Shown: positions 53,012 through 61,782 of the stretch, in pieces
Layout of the letters: the number at the start of each line of letters is the position of its first letter
Position numbering within the stretch: position 1 is the first letter of the stretch
Assembly (NCBI GenBank): GCA_964468125.1
Contig: CAYXVF010000020.1
Coordinates: 1-64,000, forward strand
DNA: 64,000 nt
Source of the DNA: CAYXVF01 sp964468125
Lineage (GTDB): Bacteria; Myxococcota; XYA12-FULL-58-9; CAYXVF01
Reading direction: 5' to 3'
Position numbers and translations under genes: made by a program
Notes under the pieces: model-generated
Told to the model about the DNA's origin: nothing
Database searches by the model: none
The model's input: the letters and a program-made list of their open reading frames with translations, nothing else

Positions 53012-53974
53012 TCAATGGGCCTGCGGTCTGCGAGACAAGCGCTCGAGCCCCAAGACGCCCACGAACCCCACGATGAGTACGAGGAGCGCGACGACGAACA
53101 TCGGCTCACGCCCGGTGAGCTCTAGGTACTCGAATGGCGAAACGTTCTCCTGGACGAGGGGCTTGGTGACGCCGTGCCGGTCCACGTAGGTCTCGAGGGT
53201 GTGTTTCCAGGGCCAGATCTTCGGCATCGAGCCGACGAGAAATCCCGTGATCGATGCGACCGTGACGTCGTGGTAGCGACGAAAGAGCCAGGAGAGAACG
53301 TGGGAGAAGGCGAGCAGGCCGATCCCGCATCCCGCGGCAAACGCGAAGAGTATGTCGAGCTCGAGCGCTTTCACGGCCGTCAGCACGTACTCGTATTTTC
53401 CCATCAGCACGAGGATGAATGAGCCCGAGATACCCGGAAGGATCATGGCCGAGATCGCGATCACGCCGGTGAGAAACACGAAAGGCACATTTTCGGGCGT
53501 CTGACTCGGTGTCGCGCTGACGATGAAGTAGGCGATTCCTGCGCCGAGCGCCGCGGCGGCGCCGACCACGGGGGTCAGGACGCGGATCTGCTTCCAAACC
53601 ACCCAGATCGCACCGATGAGGAGACCCACGAAGAACGCCCAAAGCAGCTCGCCATAGTTGTCCAAGGCGAAGAGCACGCCGCGGGAGAGGGTCAGGATGC
53701 TTGCGCCGATCCCGCAGATGAGGGCGAGCAAAAAGGTCCCGTTCACCGCGCTCCACGCCCCCCGGAGATCCCACTTCAACACGCGCCGCAGACCGTCGCC
53801 GACGAAGGCGAGAATCGCGTTGAGGAGCTCCTCATAAATCCCGGTGATGAACGCGATCGTTCCGCCGCTCACCCCAGGAACGACATCCGCCGCGCCCATC
53901 GCGAGGCCCTTCAAAAAAACCAGGCCATAGCCGGAAAGCGTACGTGAGGCTTGCGCAGGGGAATGCTCTTTCAT
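53012..53974 (-). CDS. popT: DUF368 membrane protein (PopT-type undecaprenyl-phosphate translocase)
   Basis: A 320-residue inner-membrane protein with the DUF368 signatures GLAMGAADVVPGVSGGTIAF (about 23-42) and SAMILPGISGSFILVLMGKY (about 180-199): the two half-related PGxSGG/PGISGS loops of this inverted-repeat fold. DUF368 proteins have been shown to flip C55-P lipid carrier back across the membrane in other bacteria, serving cell-wall and O-antigen synthesis. Eight or nine helices are predicted. ATG 53974; tail-to-tail with the flavoprotein gene with only 3 nt between. Confidence 0.88.
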   Translation of the reverse strand: MKEHSPAQASRTLSGYGLVFLKGLAMGAADVVPGVSGGTIAFITGIYEELLNAILAFVGDGLRRVLKWDLRGAWSAVNGTFLLALICGIGASILTLSRGVLFALDNYGELLWAFFVGLLIGAIWVVWKQIRVLTPVVGAAAALGAGIAYFIVSATPSQTPENVPFVFLTGVIAISAMILPGISGSFILVLMGKYEYVLTAVKALELDILFAFAAGCGIGLLAFSHVLSWLFRRYHDVTVASITGFLVGSMPKIWPWKHTLETYVDRHGVTKPLVQENVSPFEYLELTGREPMFVVALLVLIVGFVGVLGLERLSRRPQAH

Positions 53975-54016
53975 GGCGCGTCTTTTGAGCAGACGAACGC
54001 GCGGCGCACAAGGGCG

Positions 54017-54232
54017 TTAGCGCTCCACTTCGTCCCGATCGGCATAGAGGTCGAGGAGCTGCGCCTCGAGACTGCGCACCATGGCGATGATCGCGTCCGA
54101 ATCAGCCGTCCCCAGTGCTTTGAACAACCGTCGCTTCTCTTCGTAGAGCTCGACGAGCTGGGCTTCCATACTACCGCTCACGTCCGCGTCGACCCGCGGT
54201 AACTCGAAATTTTGATCAGAAGCCACTGTCAC
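54017..54232 (-). CDS. Small coiled-coil protein of unknown function (71 aa)
   Basis: GTG 54232 follows aaagggt. The protein is acidic and helical, with two heptad-like segments (MEAQLVELYEEKRRLFKAL and SLEAQLLDLYADRDEVER) that look like an internal duplication of a QLxxLY element. No family known to me. It is divergent from the HTH-PYP gene with only 41 nt between the starts, so the two share a promoter region. Confidence 0.65.
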   Translation of the reverse strand: MTVASDQNFELPRVDADVSGSMEAQLVELYEEKRRLFKALGTADSDAIIAMVRSLEAQLLDLYADRDEVER

Positions 54233-54273
54233 ACCCTTTACAACGAAATCTCCGGTCTCATTCTAGTGCCGAA

Positions 54274-54870
54274 ATGGCAAAGAGTGAACCCGGTCGGCTG
54301 ATGACCACGCAGGAGGCGGCGAAGCTGCTGGGAGTCGGCCCATCGAGCGTCAAGCGCTGGGCCGATGACGGGCGTTTGCCGTCGATCAAGACCCCCGGTG
54401 GCCATCGACGCTTTCGCGCGCGGGACGTTGAGTCGCTTCGTGAGCACCTGGCGCCAGGCTTCGCGTCGGAGAATACGGACGAGGAGCGCAACGCCGAGCT
54501 GCACTACCGCCTCCCCCACATGACCCGGGAAGAAATCGACGCGCTCGACATCGGCGTGATCGGGCTCGACGACAAAGGATACGTCAAACTCTATAATCGT
54601 GCGGAATCAGGCTTTGCCGGCATCCCTGTGTCCGAGGCGGAGGGCCAGCACTTCTTCGGAGAGCTGGCCCCGTGCACCAAGAATCGAATCATCTACGGCC
54701 GATTCAAAGAAGGCGTGCGGAACAACCAGCTCGATTTCCGCATACTTTATACGTTCACCTACCGCATGCGCCCGACCAACGTCGAGCTGCACATGTATCG
54801 GGATCCGCAGAGCAAGACGAATTGGCTCCTCGTCGACCCCGGCGTCGCGCCAGCGAGTGCGGTCTCCTGA
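54274..54870 (+). CDS. MerR/excisionase-type HTH fused to photoactive-yellow-protein domain: candidate light- or ligand-responsive transcription factor
   Basis: A 198-residue soluble protein. Residues 9-60 are a MerR/excisionase-type winged helix: TTQEAAKLLGVGPSSVKRWA, then GRLPSIKTPGGHRRF. Residues 86-188 are a PAS domain of the photoactive yellow protein (PYP) family, with clear correspondences: YNRAE (Tyr107, Glu111) matches PYP Tyr42/Glu46, which hydrogen-bond the chromophore phenolate; FGELAPCTKN (Cys134) matches the Cys69 that forms the thioester with p-coumaric acid; YGRFKEGV and ILYTFTYRMRPTNVELHM match the following strands. PYP Arg52 and Thr50 are not conserved (Ile and Ala). I infer a one-component sensor reminiscent in layout of B12-based CarH/LitR. 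Whether it binds a chromophore, or uses the cysteine otherwise, is unknown. No chromophore-synthesis gene is nearby. Confidence 0.85.
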   Translation: MAKSEPGRLMTTQEAAKLLGVGPSSVKRWADDGRLPSIKTPGGHRRFRARDVESLREHLAPGFASENTDEERNAELHYRLPHMTREEIDALDIGVIGLDDKGYVKLYNRAESGFAGIPVSEAEGQHFFGELAPCTKNRIIYGRFKEGVRNNQLDFRILYTFTYRMRPTNVELHMYRDPQSKTNWLLVDPGVAPASAVS

Positions 54871-54888
54871 CCCGCACGTGCGCGAAGG

Positions 54889-56196
54889 TCAGCTCGAGCC
54901 CTCGAGAAAGCGCAGCTCCCCGCGCATGAAGGTTGCGACGACCTTGCCGATGAAATCCCGGCCAATGAACGCCGAATTCTTGGACTTTCCGTGTAGGGTA
55001 TCGCCACTCACCGTCCAACGACGATTGGGGTCGACGAGGCAGAGATCCGCGGGAGCGCCCTCCCCTAACACGGTGCCGAGCTCTCCCTGAAGCTTCAACA
55101 CGCGCGCCGGCCCTGACGTCATCAGCTCGACCGCCCGCTGGTCGCTGATAGTCCCATCGTGAACGAAGGAGAGAACCGCGGCAAAAGCGGTCTCGAGACC
55201 AATCACGCCAAAGGGAGCCTCCGCGAAACCCTTGGCCTTCTCTTCCGCACTGTGGGGTGCGTGATCCGTAGCCACCGCGGCCGCGGTCCCGTCGACCAAC
55301 GCGGCGACCAGCGCGCGCCGGTCTTCTTCCGATCGCAGCGGCGGGTTCATCTTCGTGTTCGGGTCCGCCCCCCGGCAGGCCTCGTAGGTCAGCAGGAGGT
55401 GATGGGGAGAGACCTCGCAGCTCACCGGAAGCCCTTTCTTCTGGGCCTTCCGAACGGCTTCAACGCTGCGGCCGGTGGTGGTGTGCAGCACGTGGTAGCG
55501 AGCTCCGGTCTTCTCGGTCAACGCGATGTCACGCTCCACCATGACGCCCTCCGCCGCAGCCGGTTGGCCCTCGACCCCGATGGCCCGAGAGACCTCGCAC
55601 TCGGTCATCGGCGCGTGGTGAGTCATCGAGAGGTCCTCGGCGTGCTGCATGAACAGGAGGTCGTTGTCGGCGCAGGCACGAAGAGACGCTTCCATCACCT
55701 CGTCGCTCATCACCGGCAAACCATCGTCGGTGACCGCCACCGCGCCCGCGGCCTTCAGCGCCGCGTGATCCGTGAGCCCCTCGCCCGAGAGCTTGGGCGT
55801 TACCGCGGCCGCGACAAAGATCCGCGCCCCACCCACACGCTCGCTCTCCTCGCTCTCGAAGCGCACCTGCTCCGGCGTGTCGAGAGTCGGGTTCGTGTTC
55901 GGCATCACGACCACCGAGGTCACCCCTCCAGCGAAGGCCGCCCGGCTGCCGGTTTCGATCGTCTCCTTGTACTCGAAGCCCGGCTGACGAAAATGAACCT
56001 GGAGGTCGAGCAGTCCTGGCAAGGCCCAAAGCCCTTGCCCATCGAAGGTCCGCACCGGCTCCACGGCGCCATTGGCGAGACGAACGCCCGCACCGTCCAC
56101 GACCAGATCGACAACGTCATCGAAATCCGCTTGGGGATCGATGAGACGAACACCGCGGATGAGAAAGGGGCCGGGCTGTCGAAGGTGCTCTGCCAT
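54889..56196 (-). CDS. pyrC: Dihydroorotase, class I
   Basis: Third step of pyrimidine synthesis, cyclising carbamoyl-aspartate. A 435-residue amidohydrolase with the metal-binding entry LDLQVHFRQPGFEYKETIE, in which the first His of the usual DxHxH is Gln; a Gln in this position is, as far as I recall, shared with some other bacterial class I dihydroorotases. MPNTNPTLDT, QHAEDLS, SCEVSPHHLLLTYE and AAVATDHAPHSAEEK (final Asp ligand/base) are intact. The start ATG 56196 is preceded by aaggagagtcacagg; an in-frame ATG at 56271 is not needed. pyrD lies 18 kb away. Confidence 0.93.
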   Translation of the reverse strand: MAEHLRQPGPFLIRGVRLIDPQADFDDVVDLVVDGAGVRLANGAVEPVRTFDGQGLWALPGLLDLQVHFRQPGFEYKETIETGSRAAFAGGVTSVVVMPNTNPTLDTPEQVRFESEESERVGGARIFVAAAVTPKLSGEGLTDHAALKAAGAVAVTDDGLPVMSDEVMEASLRACADNDLLFMQHAEDLSMTHHAPMTECEVSRAIGVEGQPAAAEGVMVERDIALTEKTGARYHVLHTTTGRSVEAVRKAQKKGLPVSCEVSPHHLLLTYEACRGADPNTKMNPPLRSEEDRRALVAALVDGTAAAVATDHAPHSAEEKAKGFAEAPFGVIGLETAFAAVLSFVHDGTISDQRAVELMTSGPARVLKLQGELGTVLGEGAPADLCLVDPNRRWTVSGDTLHGKSKNSAFIGRDFIGKVVATFMRGELRFLEGSS

Positions 56197-56316
56197 GTCC
56201 TGTGACTCTCCTTTTTCGCGGACCATGCCCATGGCACGGGTCCGATGGCAATGGGTCGCAGGGACTCCCACCTCCGGACTTTCTTGAATACACGGGCGGT
56301 CGAGATTGTTAGTCTA

Positions 56317-57648
56317 ATGTTGATGTTTGTCCCCGTCGCATCGCTCCTTCTCTTCGCCGCGGAGCCCGCCGTGAAAGCGCCGGTGCAGGCGGCGGTCCCG
56401 GTGAGCGCAGTCGATGAGGCGGGCGCCGAGGCCCCGCCGAAGATCCTGGTGATGCGCTGGTCGATCGCGAGCGGCGCGGAAGTGCAAGGCTCGCAGCTCT
56501 TTGACGATCTTCTCACGTCGATGGTTGCCGACGCGCAGCCTGACTCCGAGGTAGTCGGCATGGCCGACGTGGAAGCGCTTCTGGACATCGAGCAGGCAAA
56601 AGACCTCATCGGCTGTGCTGACGTCACCTGCACGGCGGAGATCGGTCTCGCCCTCGACGCGGAGCTGCTCGTACAGGGCTCCCTTGGCAAGATCGGCGAT
56701 CGACTCTTTGTGGTGCTGAAGGTGATCGAGGCTCGGGATGCAACCGTCGCCGCCCGAGTGGACGGGTCCACCACACGGGAGGATGCGACCCCGCTGATGG
56801 AGAAGCTCGTGTACGAGGTGTTTGGCGTCGAGTCGGCGACGGTCTACACCCTGCCCGGAGCCTCCTACGAGCAATGGTTGTCGCGCATGCAGGATCTCGC
56901 CTATGCCCCGCTGCGCTGCGGCGAAACAGAGGCCTGTCTTCGAATCGCTCTTGGCCGCATCGAAGACATCGAGTTCCTGCTGAGCAAGGATGACTGGCCG
57001 CCCGAGCTCGAGGAGCATCGCGAGGCGCTCGTCGCCCGGCTTGCGTCACTCCGGAGTCACGCGGCGCGACTGCGCGAGCTGCTGCACGGCACGCAAACAC
57101 AGACATCGCCGACTCTGAGCGCCTCCACTCCCGTGCGCAACCCGGTGGTCATCGTGATCCAGGAACCGGTGAGGCCAACGTCGAGTGCGGAGCGAGCCCC
57201 CATGAACCAGCCGTCGCCCGTGGTCCAGCCCGTTGCGCCGCCACGCCGCTACCGCACGCCCGTCCGTTTGCCGTCGGCGCGCCCGCGTCCCGCCTCGAGC
57301 CAAGGCGCATACACACCCGTCCCCGCTCCCGCGCCAGCTCCCAAGGCCCGCGCGACACGGGCCTCCGCCACGCCGAAGCGCAACTACCAGACGGTGAAAC
57401 GCTCGTCCTCGGCCCGGAGGAAAGCTGCTCAAGCGATTCAGAAGGTCACCACGCCTCGGGCCAAGACGCGCTCGAGAGTCCCCTTCGTCCGAAGCTCGAT
57501 GCAGAGCACGTCGTCACCGAGCCGTGCGGTTCGCACGACCAAGGCGGCCGCCTCAAAGGTGACGCAGAAGCGAGCGCCAACGAAGAAGACGCCTGCTCGC
57601 CCCGTCCGTCGCACGACGACTAGCCGAACAAAGACGGTACCGCGCTAG
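56317..57648 (+). CDS. Exported TolB/FlgO-like protein with strongly basic, histone-H1-like C-terminal tail
   Basis: ATG 56317 gives a signal peptide (MLMFVPVASLLLFAAEP); the longer frame from 56245 overlaps the pyrC start and is unlikely. Residues about 40-190 form a CsgG/FlgO/TolB-like alpha/beta domain seen in many myxobacterial proteins (PPKILVMRWSIASGAEVQ, GCADVTCTAEIGLALDAELL, VQGSLGKIGDRLFVVLKV). A helical section follows with YEQWLSRMQDLAYAPLRCGE. Residues ~300-443 are Pro/Arg/Ala/Thr/Lys-rich without acidic residues, in the style of linker histones (KRNYQTVKRSSSARRKAAQ, TKKTPARPVRRTTTSRTK). The tail may bind DNA, RNA, LPS or polyphosphate; export argues against chromatin. Confidence 0.72.
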   Translation: MLMFVPVASLLLFAAEPAVKAPVQAAVPVSAVDEAGAEAPPKILVMRWSIASGAEVQGSQLFDDLLTSMVADAQPDSEVVGMADVEALLDIEQAKDLIGCADVTCTAEIGLALDAELLVQGSLGKIGDRLFVVLKVIEARDATVAARVDGSTTREDATPLMEKLVYEVFGVESATVYTLPGASYEQWLSRMQDLAYAPLRCGETEACLRIALGRIEDIEFLLSKDDWPPELEEHREALVARLASLRSHAARLRELLHGTQTQTSPTLSASTPVRNPVVIVIQEPVRPTSSAERAPMNQPSPVVQPVAPPRRYRTPVRLPSARPRPASSQGAYTPVPAPAPAPKARATRASATPKRNYQTVKRSSSARRKAAQAIQKVTTPRAKTRSRVPFVRSSMQSTSSPSRAVRTTKAAASKVTQKRAPTKKTPARPVRRTTTSRTKTVPR

Positions 57649-57708
57649 TGCGCCGCATCAGAAATCCCTGATCACACGGGTTCGTGAGCAAAGGTGCGCT
57701 CGCGACAC

Positions 57709-59454
57709 TCAGGGCCGTAAATAGCGTTCCGGCGACACCACCGCGCGCTGCGCCCGCTCCATCGGTGGAACGGTGCCGGCCAGCTCGCTCGCGAGCACCT
57801 CGGCCCCTAGAGGGGCCAGGGTGAACCCCCGGCTGCCGAGCGCGCTCAGGGTGAGCACCTCCCCGGCTCGGCCCATGAGCGGCATGTGATCCGGCACCAA
57901 GCTGCGAAAGGCGGCGCGCGCGTCCGCAGGCGCGATATCTTTGGCAAGCTCCGGCGCCCACCGCGCGACCCGCTCGATGTTGGCGAGGTCATCGCTCCTG
58001 CGAGACGCGGTGTCCTCGAGTACCTCCACCCGCTCGTAGCTCGCCCCCAAGACGTGGCGCCCCCCGATGGCCGGAGAGACGTAGCCATGTGCGCTGAGTA
58101 CGCATCGAAGACGGGACGCGTGCTCGCCGCCGGTGCAGACGGTGAGCTGACCTCGTGAAGCGCGCAAAGGGAGGGCAGGAAGCAAGCGTTTGGTCCATGC
58201 CCCGGATGCGACGACCACTGCGTCCACGTCCTCATCCTCCGCGCCAGCGTGGACACGGACCGTGGAACGGCCCGGTCCGCGATCGGAGTCGAAGGCAAGG
58301 ACGTTTGCGTTGCGCAGCTCGGCTCCGCTGAGGAGCACGGGCAGAGCACGGTCTGGATGTACGAGTCCCCCCTCCGGCAACCACACACCCGAGTGAGACA
58401 CCCGCACCCCCGACCGCTCCGCCGCCTCGGCCGCGCTCACCCTCGCGGAGGGTCCGTCTTTGAGTGGCCCCACCCGCATCCCCTTCTCGAGGCGGTCTCT
58501 GAGCTCGTCGTCAACCGCCAGCCGCAGCACCCCGACCGCCTCGAGGGCCTCACGATCGCGGTAGAGGCGAGACGCATACTCGAAGCTTCGAACGTGCACG
58601 TGTGACGCCGGGTCGTCGAGCCGGTTGATGCGAGGCGAGAGCATCGCCAGGGGATTTCGCGAAGCGCCACGGCCCTGGTCGCCGTCAAACACGACAACGT
58701 CGACCCCGCGACGTGTGAGCGATCGCGCGACGCTCGCCCCGGCGATCCCGCCCCCAACCACGGCGACTTTCCGCGCGAAGGAGCGACGCCGACCAGGTCC
58801 ACGGTAGCGTGCGACGATCCGGTGCCGTTTGTCGCCAAAGCCCGGGACTCGCTCCACCTCGAAACCGCGTGCTTCGAGTCCGCGGCGCACCTCACCGGCC
58901 GCCGTGTAGCTACTGAGTGTCGCGTCCGGTGCCGAAAGAGCGGCCACGCGATCCAGAACCGCGGGACTCCACATCGCGGGATTCTTCGCGGGCGCGAATC
59001 CGTCCAGATACCAGGCGTCCACCGCGCCATCGATCTCCGCAAGGCGCTCTTCGGCCTGGCCCACCCAGAGGGTGAGTACGAATCGCTCGCTCAGATCGAA
59101 GTGATGCACGCCCGCTCCAAGGGGCGCTTCCGGATAAACCTCGAGGAAGCGATTCAGCAGCGGGCCGAGTGCGTCAAAGCCTCCGAGAGCCCCGCGGATC
59201 TGCGCGGCGGACAGCGGCTGTTCCTCCACGGAGACGAACTGCACGAAACCCGGGTGCGCCTGCGCCGCCGCCCAAGTGGCGAGCATCGAGAGGCCGGTTC
59301 CGAATCCGAGCTCGCCGACGACGAAGACCGGATACGGCGACCAACGCGACTCGATTCGCGTCCCCTCGACAAATACCGTGTGCTTCTCCGCGAGTCCGTC
59401 CGGCAGGAAGTAGACGTCGTCGTAGCGATCGCTGCGGGGCGGCTCTTGCCTCAC
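57709..59454 (-). CDS. mnmC: Bifunctional tRNA 5-methylaminomethyl-2-thiouridine enzyme MnmC
   Basis: Two-step modification of wobble U34. The FAD oxidoreductase half (MnmC1, here the C-terminal part, from VAVVGGGIAGASVARSLTRR at about residue 225) removes the carboxymethyl group; the N-terminal SAM methyltransferase half (MnmC2; VVGELGFGTGLSMLATW, then DAWYLDGFAPAKNPAMWS) adds the methyl. 581 residues, somewhat shorter than the E. coli protein (about 668). The start GTG 59454 overlaps the prlC stop by 4 nt (GTGA), and the frame further upstream is not conserved. Confidence 0.93.
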   Translation of the reverse strand: MRQEPPRSDRYDDVYFLPDGLAEKHTVFVEGTRIESRWSPYPVFVVGELGFGTGLSMLATWAAAQAHPGFVQFVSVEEQPLSAAQIRGALGGFDALGPLLNRFLEVYPEAPLGAGVHHFDLSERFVLTLWVGQAEERLAEIDGAVDAWYLDGFAPAKNPAMWSPAVLDRVAALSAPDATLSSYTAAGEVRRGLEARGFEVERVPGFGDKRHRIVARYRGPGRRRSFARKVAVVGGGIAGASVARSLTRRGVDVVVFDGDQGRGASRNPLAMLSPRINRLDDPASHVHVRSFEYASRLYRDREALEAVGVLRLAVDDELRDRLEKGMRVGPLKDGPSARVSAAEAAERSGVRVSHSGVWLPEGGLVHPDRALPVLLSGAELRNANVLAFDSDRGPGRSTVRVHAGAEDEDVDAVVVASGAWTKRLLPALPLRASRGQLTVCTGGEHASRLRCVLSAHGYVSPAIGGRHVLGASYERVEVLEDTASRRSDDLANIERVARWAPELAKDIAPADARAAFRSLVPDHMPLMGRAGEVLTLSALGSRGFTLAPLGAEVLASELAGTVPPMERAQRAVVSPERYLRP

Positions 59455-61529
59455 GCCGCGAGCAACCCGTTGTGCCGAAGCAAGGCTTCTGTGCTCGGCT
59501 CCCGGCCGCGGAAAGCCCGGAAGACCTCCATCGCCGGCCGCGAGCCCCCGAGGGCCAGAACCGTCTCGCGAAACCGTTTGCCGGTCTCGTGACGCTTGGC
59601 GTCGTCCTCCAGATTCGATTCCTCGAACGCTGCGAACGCATCCGCCGAGAGGACCTCCGCCCACTTGTAGGAGTAGTAACCTGCGGCGTAGCCTCCGGCG
59701 AAGATGTGGGTGAAGCTGTTGAGGAATCGGTCCTCAGGGATCGGCTCGATGACCGTCGTTGCCTTGCCAACCCGTCGATGCACATCGAACGGCGTCTCGC
59801 CCTGGCCGGGGACGTAGCGTGCGTGCAGCTCGAGGTCCGTCATCGCGAAATTCAGCTGGCGCAGCATGGCGTATCCCGCCTGAAAGGTCCGTGCGTTTTT
59901 GATCTTCTCGAACATGTCCACCGGCATCGTCTCGCCGGTCTCGACGTGTCGGGTCATGCCGAGGAGCACGTCCTTCAGGTAGACCCAGTTCTCCATGAAC
60001 TGGCTCGGGAGCTCTACCGCGTCCCACTCGACGTTGTTGATTCCCGCCGCCTGGACCTCATCGACGCGCGTGAGCATGTGCTGTAGCGCGTGCCCGAACT
60101 CGTGGAATAGGGTTTCGACCTCGTTGAAGGTCATCGTGCTCGGTTTGCCATCGACTGGCGGCGTTCCGTTGCAGACCATGTGCGCCACTGGGTTTCGTAC
60201 GCTCGCGCCTCGAGGTGCGAGCGCCCGGGAACGGCCCAAGACGTTGTTCATCCAGGCCCCTCCGCGCTTCTCGCTCGGGCGCGAAAACGCATCAAAGTAG
60301 AAGCCGGCGATCACCTCTTTTCGTTCGTCCAAAACCTCGAAGAAGCGCACGTCGTCGTGCCAGACCGAGGGGCGCTCGTCGGCTTCGCGAATCGTGACGC
60401 CGAAAAGGTCCTCGGCGAGACTGAAGAGTCCTTCGAGCACGCGCGCCATCGGAAAGTACTGACGCACCTCCTCTTCGCGGATGTCGAAACGCTCCTCTCG
60501 TAGCCGCTCGGACCAGAAGTGAAAATCCCAGGGACGAATGTCGTCTGCCTCGGGAGCGCCACGTATCGCAGCGAGCGCGCGGAGGTCCTCCACATCGCGT
60601 TTTGCGGGCTCGACACTCGCGACCCGGAGCTCTTCGAGGAGCTCATCTACCGCCCCGACGGCCGGCGCCATCTTCGTGGCGAGGCTGAGCTCGGCGAAGG
60701 TTTCGTAGCCTAGGAGCTTGGCCTTCTCCGCCCGCAGGCTGAGAATGCGGTCGAGCAGCGGGGTGTTATCGATGTCTCCCGCCGACGCGCGGGTGGCATA
60801 GGCCCGGTAGAGCTCTTCCCGTCGCGCGCGGCGCGGGCTGTGTTTCATGAACCCGATGAAGCTCGGGAACGCGAGAGTCACCACCCAGGGGCCCTTCTCG
60901 ACACTGGCATCGGCGCGCCCGTGCTCTCTTGCTGCCGCCACCAAGAGTCCGACGACCGACGCGGGCAAACCGTCCACATCCGCCGGGTCCGTCAGAGTCA
61001 GGGTGTAGGCCTTCGTCGCGTCGAGCACGTGGTTGCTGAAATCGGTCTGAAGTTTCGAGAGCTCGAGCGCGATCGCGTTGAAGCGTTCCTTGTCGGCTCC
61101 CTCCAGGGCAACTCCCGACAGCTCCGCGTCGTGAATCGACAGCTCGACGATCCGCCGCTGCGTCGGATTGAGCTGTTGCCACTCCTCCCCTTCTCGAATC
61201 GATTTCAAACCCTCGTAGATCGGCTTGCTCTGTCCAAAGCGCATGCTCAAGCGCACCACGTCCGGCTGCATCTTCTCGTAGGCCTCTCGAAGCGCTGGCG
61301 AGTTCTTCACCGCCATCAGGTGTCCAACCGTGCCCCAGGGAAGCGTCAGGCGCTCCGCTGCACGATCGATGCGCTCCACCAAGGCCGCGTAGGTCGCCTC
61401 GGTCCCGGCCTCGACCGCATCGAGCTCGGCGGATGCTTCCGCCAGCCGGGTGCGAATCGCTTCTTCGACATGCTGGGGCTCGATTTCTCCAAAGAGGGGA
61501 AGTGGGGCGTCACTGAGAAGTGGGTTCAT
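59451..61529 (-). CDS. prlC: Oligopeptidase A (M3 zinc metallopeptidase)
   Basis: A 692-residue cytosolic peptidase that degrades signal-peptide fragments and other short peptides. Zinc motif TLFHEFGHALQHML (His476, Glu477, His480) with the third-ligand helix NNVEWDAVELPSQFMENW. NPLLSDAPLPLFGEIEPQHV opens the protein exactly as in PrlC, and FTHIFAGGYAAGYYSYKWAE, near the C terminus, is the substrate-binding Tyr/Gly loop. ATG 61529; mnmC is translationally coupled downstream. Confidence 0.95.
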   Translation of the reverse strand: MNPLLSDAPLPLFGEIEPQHVEEAIRTRLAEASAELDAVEAGTEATYAALVERIDRAAERLTLPWGTVGHLMAVKNSPALREAYEKMQPDVVRLSMRFGQSKPIYEGLKSIREGEEWQQLNPTQRRIVELSIHDAELSGVALEGADKERFNAIALELSKLQTDFSNHVLDATKAYTLTLTDPADVDGLPASVVGLLVAAAREHGRADASVEKGPWVVTLAFPSFIGFMKHSPRRARREELYRAYATRASAGDIDNTPLLDRILSLRAEKAKLLGYETFAELSLATKMAPAVGAVDELLEELRVASVEPAKRDVEDLRALAAIRGAPEADDIRPWDFHFWSERLREERFDIREEEVRQYFPMARVLEGLFSLAEDLFGVTIREADERPSVWHDDVRFFEVLDERKEVIAGFYFDAFSRPSEKRGGAWMNNVLGRSRALAPRGASVRNPVAHMVCNGTPPVDGKPSTMTFNEVETLFHEFGHALQHMLTRVDEVQAAGINNVEWDAVELPSQFMENWVYLKDVLLGMTRHVETGETMPVDMFEKIKNARTFQAGYAMLRQLNFAMTDLELHARYVPGQGETPFDVHRRVGKATTVIEPIPEDRFLNSFTHIFAGGYAAGYYSYKWAEVLSADAFAAFEESNLEDDAKRHETGKRFRETVLALGGSRPAMEVFRAFRGREPSTEALLRHNGLLAA

Positions 61530-61638
61530 CGGATCCTCGCGATTAAAGAACGTTCATCAGACCTGTAACGGGACCTGCCTTAGAATCGTCAAAGTAGTGC
61601 CTCGAACGACGAGCGACAAAGGTGGAATAAAACGAGGC

Positions 61639-61685
61639 GTGTCGGCCCGAGGCGATCGCTGTCATCGAGCCGACACTTGTTTTTC
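61639..61685 (+). terminator. Leader terminator / possible attenuator before the ketoacyl synthase fusion
   Basis: gtgtcggc (61639-61646) and gccgacac (61669-61676) form a perfect 8-bp stem around a 22-nt loop, followed directly by ttgttttt (61677-61684). The loop contains the self-complementary gcgatcgc. It lies in the plus-strand direction about 100 nt before ATG 61783, where no upstream plus-strand gene ends within 7 kb except mRNA from the leader itself. Confidence 0.6.
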
Positions 61686-61782
61686 ATCATACGGACGTGT
61701 AACCCCCCTTTCTTCGCAGAGAATTCGCGAACAACTGGGCCTGGAAGTCGCACTATCCATTCGTACTGCAGGGAGTTTGAGG

